A program made the position numbers and the translations under genes. A stretch of 64,000 bases of DNA. It comes from Symbiodinium natans (lineage: Eukaryota; Sar; Dinophyceae; Suessiales; Symbiodiniaceae). Positions 42,237 to 50,656 of the stretch are shown piece by piece. The notes under the pieces are model-generated. The model saw only the letters and a list, made by a program, of their open reading frames with translations. It was not told the origin of the DNA and did no database searches. Location of the stretch: NCBI GenBank assembly GCA_905221605.1, contig CAJNDS010002159.1:186001-250000 (forward strand), in the 5' to 3' direction. How positions within the stretch are numbered: position 1 is the stretch's first letter; each line of letters opens with the position of its first letter.

Positions 42237-45200
42237 GGTGATGAAACGTCGCCGGCCAGTAACCAGGCAAGTGGAAGTGGATTGAATTGCGAGCACAGCC
42301 TCGCCATTAAGGGCCATGTGAAGGCAAACCCGAATGCAGGCTTAGCCTGCCGGAATGAGGGTGATCAACATACCCTCGCAGCACAATGCTTTCAGAACCC
42401 GTGAAACCAGCGGAGATGCCATGTGAGGCTATGCAAGGGCAATTTCGGCCTCGCTATGCTGGAGTAAAGGTTCGGCCTCGCCTCGGCTGAGGGAATGAAT
42501 GGTTCGGCCTCGCCACGGCTGAGGGAACAACAGAAGGGTTGCGAAAACGCCTCGCTGATGAAGAACGGTGCATGATGTTCCGGCCTCGCATCAGCTGAGG
42601 GAAGAATGATGGAATGGGCAGGCCGGGCACTGAATTGGTCTGCCGGAATTGAGTCTTGGAGACTCTGGAAGCACTGCATGCAGCTTGGACGGCTGATGCT
42701 ACTGGGCGCAAAGCGGTCAAGCAGCTTGAAGCATAGACTCCGCGGTGCCGGTGTGTCGGAGCAATTGATAGGAGACAACCGCAGCCCAGCAGTGCTCAAT
42801 CAAACAAAGCAATCATTCGGCCTCGACTTTGGTCTGAGGGAATGTGAGCTATGGATAAAAGAACAAACTCCAGAATATGGAAGGGACACTGGCCAGGCAT
42901 GGAGGCCAGCAAAGGGCAGATACCAGCATTGCAATGGAGAAGCCTCGAGTCCCAATGGGCAGTGAACTTTGTGGTGAGGAATACGTCGACTGGGGAGTAA
43001 GAGCGAGAAAGCCAGGGCGATTCTGGGGAGAACAGCAAGGCACGGTTAGTAAGTGCGAGAACACCGGAGCTGCTGAGAACCCTGGATTAGCCGGGACGTA
43101 TTCCGTGGAGGCGTCGATGTCACTGCTTTCAGAAATGCCCACAAGGACCAAGCAAGCAGCTAATCCGTGGTAGCAGAGTGGGCCTCACTTCGGTTGAGGG
43201 TAATCGACTCCCAAGTGAGAGTATGGAGTTTTGGTGGCAAACCAAAGAACCAGCCGACTGTCTTGGAACAATGGCTACGGCTGGATTGGAGAATGTCAAG
43301 TCTCACAATGGATAGCGGCCTCGTACATAATACCCTCACAGGCAGGGTGGGTTTGACCTGGTAGTCGGCACCTTGCCCGGCCCCCTGTCAGGCGCCTGTA
43401 CCGGCCACCTGTTGAAGGTGTGTGGCGTGGGGTCACCGGTGCGTAGCGGCGATTTCGGTCGCTTAGCGTCCTCCAGCCTAAAAAGGGGTATGTTTGGGCA
43501 GGTACTTCACCTGGTCCTCCTGCTTGGCTCGTGTTGGAGATGTGTGAATCGAGGGCATGGATCCGTCAAGGTGAGATGACGAGAAAGTGCAGAATTGGGC
43601 CTCAATCGGAACGGTCTATGGGGATTGACCACCCCGCTGGTAGAGGGATAGCGGCCTCTGAGAATCGGAGGGCATGGATCACCTCCCGGCAAAAGCCACA
43701 GGAAGTATGCCCTGTGCATGCAAGAGGCAGCCACCGTAACCAGAGTCCATGAAGCCTTGGGCCATGACCTGGTTTGAAGACATGTCCGGCCTCACTACGG
43801 TTGAGGGGTGTGGATGGAAGCACTCAGGACATGCAATGAGACTCGTAGAACGAGCATCTGGGTCTACAGGAATTGACCTCCATTCGGTTGAGGGATAGCG
43901 GCCTCCACGAACGAGGGCATGGATCACCTCCCGAATAGACAACACAGAGAATGTGCAAGCATACAGGCAATTTGCCTTGGCCAAAGTCTTCAAGCCACTG
44001 GCAACGACTTGGTCAAAACGACATTCCGGCCTCACTTCGGTTGAGGGTAGCGGTACGTCAAAACCGAGGACAAGGAATGAGAGGGGGAACTTACCGGCAG
44101 TTTCACCCCACAGTTTTAGTAAGCTTTTGTTTCACTTGAACCCACAGCCCCTTCGGGTGGCTACGCCTCGCAGCGTGCAGACGAAAGTTCCTGTCTGGCT
44201 CAAGGTTTCGGCTCAACCCCGGTGGGGTGCTCAGGTAGAGAGCGTCTTTAGTGCCGTTGTGGCTGGCCCTGGGGCTTGTAACTAAGGGTAGGTTCCGTTT
44301 TGAGGCCCTGGCAAAACTGTGTTTGCTCGTAGGCCGGCTGACCGGCTAAGCTGTCATAGAGCGGCGGCCCGCCAACTGCTGCCGTCGACGAAGGGCGTTC
44401 GAGTGCACAGTTCTCGGCCTCGCTTCGCTGGAGGGAAGCTTTTCGTCCTCGCGTTGCTGAGGGAACCTTGTGACCTACAGTCTGCTCTGGGTCACAGTGA
44501 GAGTTGCAGCCTCGCTTTGCTTGAGGGGTGACGCTAGAGCCTGTTGCTCACCAGAGATTCCTGCTGTCTCTGGGTGAGCAAAACCCACCGACCCTCATTT
44601 GGATTGAGGGCTGTGCTTAGGGTGAGTTTGGGTTCCTCGCTCACTTGTGTGGAAAACGAAGGTGAGACCGAAACACGGGGGAAAACGGCCAAGGCACGCT
44701 GCAGACAGTGCAGGCCAACGTCGCACTGCAAGCGGCATCCTTGCAGTTGTTGACAGGAGTGTCCCGAACAATAGCGGTGTGCTTGAGCCCGAGTTTGCTG
44801 GTTTTCGGGGATCTGCAAGCTGAGCACAACAGGATATTCTTCGCAGGTAGAATCAGGTAGAACAGATTTGGCCCAACCCTGGTGGATCTGCCTGGACACA
44901 AATAACCAAAGGCATCAGTGTCGTAAAGCTCATTGACTGGTGCTACTGAGAAGCCGTTGCCAAAGAACTTGCAGTAGGACTGTGGTGCGGCACAGTGCAA
45001 GTTGAAGAGCAGCTGTTGGTGGCTGCTCCCCGGTAGACAAATAGTCCAAGAAAGCCTTCTTCGGCCTCGCTCCGTGCTGAGGGTTTGTAAGGGCTGGTAT
45101 TGGCCGGAAAGGATTCAGATGGAGGTTACCCGAACTTCGCGCTTTTCCCATCTGAAGGCAACCAATGGTTATCAGCCTGCTGGACATGGCAGGCCTACTT

Positions 45201-46316
45201 TTGTTTACATCCACGTCTCCTGCAAGGGCTGGGGTCTGTCCGTGCACACAGACAAGGCGGAACCTTGCAGATGTCTGAGGTTATTGGAAAAATGTTGGCT
45301 CTCACTGTATGGTGAGTGGTTTGTATGGGCACTTGCTGGGGCAAGGCGGCTCTGGCTTCTGAGGATGGTACATGTGCTGGCTGCTGAGTACGGGCCACCA
45401 AAAGAGACCTGTGGTAAGACAAGCGATGAAAGGAGCCGAGGACAGGCTAGCTCACGCGGACGCCACGCAGAGTATGTGTCACTATCTTCAGATGTTAGAG
45501 CCAAATTGCCTCGCCGTGTGACGTGAGATGTGGTGTTTGGTCTCGGCCTCAAGCACTGGAAGGCCTACAACAACAAATCCGAATGAAAACTGTGGTCCTA
45601 AGACACGCGGAGCAGCAGCTTATACGTTGCGCCGCGGGGGTCACATAGAGACAGAGGGCTTGGCAAGGGAACTCTGTCTGACGATAGCCCTGGCTCCGTG
45701 AGGAGCTGAGGTCTTGGCTGCGCTGATGCAGCGGAATGGTTGTTCGGCCTCGCCTCCGGAGAGGGAACAACAAACAAATGCTTCTCTGCAGTGATCGGTC
45801 TGGGTTAGTAAGAGCGAGAATGCCGGGACCTCGAGCTGCAGTTTTACCATGAAGCAACCGCGTGAGATGCATTTATTGGTCGACTGGTGAGTAAGAGCGA
45901 GAAAGCCAGGGCGACGCTACTTTGGGGAGGATGCAAGGCACGGTTAGTAAGAGCGAGAAAGCCGGAGCTGCGGACGAACCTGGAGTAGCTGTGACTGAGA
46001 AGTCTTTCATACCTCACGTGTTTCACTTTGCGGCCTCGCATGTGCTGAGGGCATACTGCCTCGAACAGAACGTCCAGTGCTGAGTGCGGATAGCCAACTA
46101 AAGGAGGCTGATGCCACAAACAGTGCCTAAACAGCTATGCATGCGGAGGGCAAAGTTCGGCCTCGCGAAGTGCTGAGGGTTGCAGCTGAGAGAGGGCCTA
46201 GCTGAGAACGCAACGCCCGCACAAGCGAGGCTAATGAGTTTTAGTTTAGTTTCACCTTGACCAACAGCCCCTTCGGGTGGCTACGCGACGCAGCGTGCAG
46301 ACGAAAGTTCCTGTCT

Positions 46317-46527
46317 AAGGACATGTTAACTTTGTTGTCCTGCATGCTGGCTCAGAGTTGTGTGTGTGTAGTTGTAGGAACTCCGTAGTTGTGCCTTGGA
46401 GGCTCGACGGGAGTGTTGCTTTAAGTGGGAAAGCCTTTTGAAGTGCTTGAGTTGTAGGGATGTGTGTCTGGAAGCTGTAGAAGTGACTGTGCACGTTTTT
46501 GCTTCCCGAGAACTCCCACTGACGTTT
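46317..46527. other. Spacer between array and recombinase element
   Basis: No gene is present. The stretch includes TTGTAGGAACTCCGTAGTTG-type text distantly like the GTAGGAGT motifs of the copia spacer. The left boundary of the next element is at 46528. Confidence 0.5.
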
Positions 46528-46824
46528 GGGATTCAGTAGAAAGCAAGCGCATCTACGATCCCTTTTTCATTTTAGGACAGCGAGGGTACGAGCGTTTTCA
46601 AACTGAGATTTTCTTGGACATATGCCGTTGGTCACCTGTGCAAGCTTTGAGGGCACAATGCATCACTGCCTGTGCGCGTGAGTGTGATTGATGTGCAATG
46701 CAGTTTTGTGGGTCACGTTTTGCTTGACTTGCGTTTTCCTTCATGTGCAAAAATTTTCTTGAACGGGTTGCCATCCCGGCTTGCAACGCAGTGCTCAAGT
46801 GTGAGCGCCACAGAGAAAATTTTA
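46528..46824 (+). repeat. Split direct repeat A1
   Basis: It begins GGGATTCAGTAGAAAGC and ends GAGAAAATTTTA. It is identical to 54863-55159 at an offset of 8335. Confidence 0.97.
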
Positions 46825-47267
46825 AGTCGTGTTGAGCCTCCGCTACTCCCGTAAGGGTGCCGTGCTAGAGGTTCGAGGTGCTAGTGGTCTCCCCTTAGGG
46901 GTCGTGCAAGCCGGGGGCCTGTGTGCTCTCGGTGGATGGACAGCACCTCGAGTTCAGAAGAGAGTTCCCTCAGCGGGGACTGGCCAACCGTGCCTGTCTT
47001 TCCGGTGCCTGCCTTTCAGGCGCTTAGCCTCAGGCCTCGCTCGTTCCACCTTGAATCACTCGAGCGCAGCCTGGAGGCCCCCCCCAGTCTCTTCACGTAC
47101 GTTCTTGAGGGTTCTCTTTGCGGAGTGCTTATCAGTTCCAGGGAAGGGGCCCGCGTGCTCCTCTGGCTGCAGCCTTCCAGTTGGCTTGCACTTGCTTGCT
47201 CCGGCCGCGGGCCGCACGCGTGCGCCCGACAGCTTCTCCAGCTGTCTGCATAGTGCCCTTTCTCCAC
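46825..47267 (+). promoter_or_regulatory. Leader between A1 and recombinase ATG
   Basis: A 443-nt leader follows A1. It contains a CCCC-TTA-GGGG hairpin (about 46892) and a GCCTC-rich stretch near 47025. Open frames here lack a plausible start context, so it is best read as a 5' untranslated leader. Nothing more specific is seen. Confidence 0.4.
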
Positions 47268-49085
47268 ATGGCTCAGCCCCCTCGTGCCCCAGAAGATTTG
47301 CTAGCTGGGGGTTTGGGTCCTGGGTCCCTTCGTGTGCCTGAGGACAGCGACCGGCGGAGACAGGCTGAGGTGCCTGTTCAGGATTATGAGGCTCATTTGG
47401 CTGCCTGCACTCGCAAGGTTAATAAGACGGGCTATTCTCGGTCTTGGGATTTTCGGTTGAGGCCTTCTTCAGTGCTCTTTACCGGTGTGGTTAGGTCACG
47501 AGGCATGTTCCCACCAGTGCCGTCTCTTGTGCCTGCGATCACTCCAGTGACGCCAACCGTTGCTGCAGTCACGAAGATTGCGATTTCCCGGGTCCGTTTG
47601 GACGATTCTTGGGGTGCTCACCTTGAGAGGAGGCTTAGTGCTGCCATACAAAAGTGGGTTGCTTTAGTGGTTGAGGATCCTTTGTCTTTTGACGTCGGTA
47701 GGCGGTGTGCTGCTTTCGTGGGAAATGACGAGGCGATTTCTCAGGGCCTTCTGCACACTTTTTCCGGCAAATCGGCAGGTACCTTGCACAGCCGTGCTGG
47801 GCCTCTCATCAGGTTTGTTGCCTGGGCCAAGGCTCGCCAGTGCAAGCCCTTACCCTTCAGCGAGGCGCTTTTGTATGATTTTTTGCTTGAATCCGAGAGC
47901 ACTTGTGCGCCGTCATTCGGAAAGGCGCTGATGTCTGCACTTGCATTTTGCAAATTTGTGCTGGGCGTTGAGAATGTTTCTGATGTTCTGAGCAGTGGTC
48001 GGTTTGGGGGCTTGGCTCGTTCGATGTTCCTGAACAAAAGGAAGCGACGGCAGAAGCCACCCCTCACCGTTGACATGGTGAAGGCCCTTGAGAGATTGGT
48101 GATCTCCGAACGTGAAGGAGATATCGACAGGCTGTGTGCGGGGTTCTTCCTCGTTTGTGTTTTCCTTCGAGCAAGGTATAGCGATGCCCAAGGTCTGAAG
48201 AATCTTGCAATCGATGAGCCTGAAGGTTTTGCTGGCCGCTTGACAGGATATTTTCAAGGGGAAGCTTCAAGGACAAAGACGAGTTTCTCGCTGGAAAGGA
48301 AGACGGCTCTGCTCCCGATGGTAGGGCCGCTTTTCGGCCTGACTGCAGTTCCTTGGTTTAAGACTTGGTTAGGTCTCCGCGAGGACATGGGCATCCCTGA
48401 AGGCGAGGACTTTCCTTTGCTGCCGAGTCGAGGGCTAGAAGGGGGTTGGGCTCCGGTTCCCCCTTCAGCTACGGTGGCCGCTGCATGGCTCCGGGGGATT
48501 CTTATTTCTCGTGGCTTCCCTGAGGCACGCAAGCTCGGGACTCACAGCTGCAAATGCACGTGTCTTTCTTGGCTGTCGAAGCACGGAGTTGATCCTCTGC
48601 ATCGGCGTGTTTTGGGGTATCACAAGGCTCCGCAGGATGAGATGATGCACGTTTATGGGCGTGACAATGTTTCTCCGGCCCTGAGGTCGCTGGAGGCTGT
48701 CATCCAGGACATCAGACAAGGCCTGTTTTTGCCGGATGTCACGCGGTCGGGTTACTTCCCGACCCAGCCGCAGAGGGAGCCTGGTCCTGAGTTCGTTGAG
48801 GAGCCATCGGAATCCGAAGTTTCGCTCGATGAAGAGGACAATGTGCAAGACTTGAGAGCAGAGGAAGCGGCCGCTGATCAGGTTGTGCCGCCTTGGGCTG
48901 AACTTGTGGTTCAGGATCCTGATGCTCTGGTTTATGTTCGCCATATAACTTCAAGGAAGTTGCACCGCCTCGCTGACGAGAGTGGGAATCGGCTGAAGTG
49001 CGGAAAGGCGTGCACGCGAAAGTTCGAGAGGCTCAGTGAGAAACCAAGGTTTATGGCTGACATGTGCTTGAATTGTTTCAAGTGA
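47268..49085 (+). CDS. Tyrosine recombinase of the element
   Basis: The chosen start is the ATG at 47268 (MAQPPRAPEDLL); the frame is open upstream but without a better start. An N-terminal SAM-like helical region (about residues 170-260: AGPLIRFVAWAKARQCKPLP) precedes the catalytic domain. The first catalytic Arg lies in FLRARYSDAQGL (about 48165-48190). The HxxR box appears as THSCKCTCLSWL (His at 48542), with Lys in place of the second Arg. A further His is in GYHK and the nucleophile Tyr is in MHVYGRD (about 48654). The C-terminus ends in a C-x3-C...C-x2-C zinc-ribbon-like tail (KCGKAC...MCLNCFK). It should excise and integrate the circular DNA copy. Confidence 0.8.
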   Translation: MAQPPRAPEDLLAGGLGPGSLRVPEDSDRRRQAEVPVQDYEAHLAACTRKVNKTGYSRSWDFRLRPSSVLFTGVVRSRGMFPPVPSLVPAITPVTPTVAAVTKIAISRVRLDDSWGAHLERRLSAAIQKWVALVVEDPLSFDVGRRCAAFVGNDEAISQGLLHTFSGKSAGTLHSRAGPLIRFVAWAKARQCKPLPFSEALLYDFLLESESTCAPSFGKALMSALAFCKFVLGVENVSDVLSSGRFGGLARSMFLNKRKRRQKPPLTVDMVKALERLVISEREGDIDRLCAGFFLVCVFLRARYSDAQGLKNLAIDEPEGFAGRLTGYFQGEASRTKTSFSLERKTALLPMVGPLFGLTAVPWFKTWLGLREDMGIPEGEDFPLLPSRGLEGGWAPVPPSATVAAAWLRGILISRGFPEARKLGTHSCKCTCLSWLSKHGVDPLHRRVLGYHKAPQDEMMHVYGRDNVSPALRSLEAVIQDIRQGLFLPDVTRSGYFPTQPQREPGPEFVEEPSESEVSLDEEDNVQDLRAEEAAADQVVPPWAELVVQDPDALVYVRHITSRKLHRLADESGNRLKCGKACTRKFERLSEKPRFMADMCLNCFK

Positions 49086-49106
49086 GCCCGGCTCAACTGA
49101 GGGGCA

Positions 49107-49288
49107 GCCGGATCACTCGGCGCATGGGTCGTGTCTTTGTGACGCAGCCGGATAGACTCGGCTATGCACTCACCGGTCCTCGCGGTGAAGTTTGATTATG
49201 TGAGCAGTTGCACCGGTGCTCGCGGTGCTTTGGTGTGCCGGTCCACTCGGTGAGCTGAAAGTGCTCAGGTTAACCGGGGCACGCGGTT
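49107..49288 (+). promoter_or_regulatory. Six covarying hairpins between recombinase and gag ORFs
   Basis: Stems (loops) are: GCCG(gatcact)CGGC at 49107, AGCCG(gatagact)CGGCT at 49146, TCACCG(gtcctcg)CGGTGA at 49170, GCACCG(gtgctcg)CGGTGC at 49210, GCCG(gtccact)CGGT at 49237, and AACCG(gggcacg)CGGTT at 49272. Stem bases change in compensating pairs while the 7-8 nt loop keeps G at its start and CT or CG at its end. Placement in the only long intercistronic gap suggests a role in expression of the downstream gag-pol (initiation, processing or packaging). That role is inference. Confidence 0.65.
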
Positions 49289-49449
49289 TTGGATGGAAGT
49301 CAACCATGACTTGAAAATGTGGCTGTACGGTGCTGTGGTTCCGTGAATGTTGCGATTTGCATACGACAATGCCTTGTGGTTGTGAGTGTAAACTTGAGCA
49401 TACAGTTTTGGCTGAAGGATCGTGTAGTGCACTTGCAGGACCATTCGCC

Positions 49450-50652
49450 ATGGCCATCACCGAGAGCAAGGCAAACTTTTCTTCCAGGGCGACGGCCTTG
49501 GGGTTGGCCGCTGACGTTTTGAAGAAGTTCACTGATGCCGGCATTGATTGCATGAGCAAATTTGCCTTCATTAGTGCGTTCGTGCCCGGCAACACTGACG
49601 AGTCCCCTTTTACCGATGCAGTTGCTGGTGTGTTGGGGCGCGCTGCTAATGTGGCAGAGTTGAGCGTGCTGCGCAGGCTTCTTCATGAGAGCTACAACCT
49701 CACTGTCTCAGAGCTTCAGGTGCAGGTTGAACGAACGGAAGATTCTGCTCCGAGGCGGTTGGCGGCTCCCGATCGAGCCGATAGGCTTCAGCGGCAACAA
49801 GTCAGGCTTGCTGGCTTGAACATCCATGGCCCTACTCTCCCGGGTCATTCGGTCATCGATCGTTGTGTTCAGATGTATGAGGATAATTCTCTTTCATACC
49901 TACCTTTGCAGTCTTGTCCCTGCCGGGATGATGAAGTGAAGTTCAAGAAGGACCGGGATGACAAGATGCTTGCTGTGGATGGCACGGGGCACGTGTCTCT
50001 TAGGTCGCAAGCCGTGAAAGTGGAGGCCGATGTGTCCACTGACCTTTTGCTTAAGCATGCACTCACACGTCGTGGGCTTGCGCTGGACCAAGCTGGCATT
50101 CTGAGCTTTGCGGAGCATGAGCGTTGGTCTGAGGCGTTGTTTCAGGCTCGATTTCGGGATCCGCCCGACCAGTATGCCCGTGTCACGCTCCAGCAACTCA
50201 TCCAGGCGGACAGGCAGGTTTTTGTTGAAGCAGCTGATCGGACCCGCCAGGGGATTCAGGTGGTGGCTTCCGGACGACCGGTCGATCGCATTTGGAGTGA
50301 CGCCATGTCTTGCAACAATGTCACTCACTTGCTGCAACCCTTGCCCTTGCCTCCGCCAGCTCCTTTGCATCCACGGCCTGGGCCCTATGATGACCGCAGG
50401 GGTTTGAAGGGTCGCGGTAGGGGTAAAGGGAAAGGTAAAGGCAAGGGAAATGTTCGTATGCCTGCTGAGCTGTCCGATGGGGTGCCGGTCACCACCCGGG
50501 GCTTGCCCATCTGCTTCGACCACAACTTGGGGCGGTGTCAGCGTACCGTCACTAGTGGCAAGTGCGATCGTGGTCTTCACATTTGTTGCATCAAAGGTTG
50601 CTTCAAGCGGGATCATGTCTATACAAATTGCCCCAAGCATAAGAGGGAGTGA
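49450..50652 (+). CDS. gag: Gag-like protein of the recombinase element (400 aa)
   Basis: The start is set at ATG 49450 (TTCGCCATGG context, MAITESKANFSSRATALGLA). The frame is open upstream but reads Cys-rich, untypical text. The N-terminal half is helical (VLKKFTDAGIDCMSKFAFIS). The middle includes LALDQAGILSFAEHERWSEA. A basic linker GRGRGKGKGKGKG precedes a C-terminal Cys/His cluster (CFDHNLGRC...CDRGLHICCIKGC...HVYTNC) that looks like one or two CCCH-type zinc fingers. These features fit a nucleic-acid-binding structural protein. The stop is TGA at 50650, followed by CTAG. Confidence 0.65.
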   Translation: MAITESKANFSSRATALGLAADVLKKFTDAGIDCMSKFAFISAFVPGNTDESPFTDAVAGVLGRAANVAELSVLRRLLHESYNLTVSELQVQVERTEDSAPRRLAAPDRADRLQRQQVRLAGLNIHGPTLPGHSVIDRCVQMYEDNSLSYLPLQSCPCRDDEVKFKKDRDDKMLAVDGTGHVSLRSQAVKVEADVSTDLLLKHALTRRGLALDQAGILSFAEHERWSEALFQARFRDPPDQYARVTLQQLIQADRQVFVEAADRTRQGIQVVASGRPVDRIWSDAMSCNNVTHLLQPLPLPPPAPLHPRPGPYDDRRGLKGRGRGKGKGKGKGNVRMPAELSDGVPVTTRGLPICFDHNLGRCQRTVTSGKCDRGLHICCIKGCFKRDHVYTNCPKHKRE

Positions 50653-50656
50653 CTAG
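50650..50656 (+). promoter_or_regulatory. Candidate stop-codon readthrough site TGA-CTA-G
   Basis: The gag stop TGA (50650-50652) is followed by CTAG. Pol lies in exactly the same frame with no further stop, and its first in-frame ATG is about 70 codons away. UGA CUA G is an established high-readthrough context in animal and viral genes. The arrangement predicts a Gag-Pol fusion made by readthrough. Confidence 0.65.

Larger units (their letters stand above)
35416..46180 (+). ncRNA. Family of small covarying hairpins, CCTC-R-C-N4-G-Y-T-GAGG
   Basis: Dozens of copies are spread over all units. Examples are CCTCACTTCGGTTGAGG (36793, 37643, 38309), CCTCACTACGGTTGAGG (37403), CCTCGCCTCGGCTGAGG (36397), CCTCGCATCAGCTGAGG (36505), CCTCGCCACGGCTGAGG (42509) and CCTCGCGAAGTGCTGAGG (46160). 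The stem CCTC/GAGG has one bulged T, then an A-T or G-C pair that covaries (CAC...GTTG against CGC...GCTG), then C-G closing a loop of about 4 nt. Covariation implies selection on RNA or single-stranded DNA structure. Type is given as ncRNA for lack of a better class, and transcription is not shown. Confidence 0.6.
35237..46316 (+). repeat. Tandem array of about five 1.5-2.8 kb hairpin-rich units
   Basis: Units are delimited by a shared end module (CAGCCCCTTCGGGTGGCTAC, then GCAGCGTGCAGACGAAAGTT). Unit 1 is 35237-37810. Unit 2 is 37811-39317 and lacks the ORF half. Unit 3 is 39318-41357 and lacks the second half. Unit 4 is 41358-44198 and complete. Unit 5 is 44199-46316 and strongly diverged. 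Units 1-4 are near-identical where they align, with block deletions. Units 1, 3, 4 and 5 begin with TGGCTCAAG followed by the related CGGCTCAACCCC. The array directly follows the copia element and ends just before the recombinase element. It may be amplified retroelement-derived or retroposed RNA sequence. Confidence 0.85.

Noticed and set aside
36351-44035. Many minus-strand ORFs rich in ARP/RPNH repeats
   Set aside because: They read through the hairpin motif (GGCCGAAC) in each unit; repetition reflects the DNA repeat, not a protein repeat.
35416-46180. CRISPR-like array
   Set aside because: The repeats are short hairpins with irregular spacing inside larger tandem units, with no constant spacer length and no cas genes, in a eukaryotic context.
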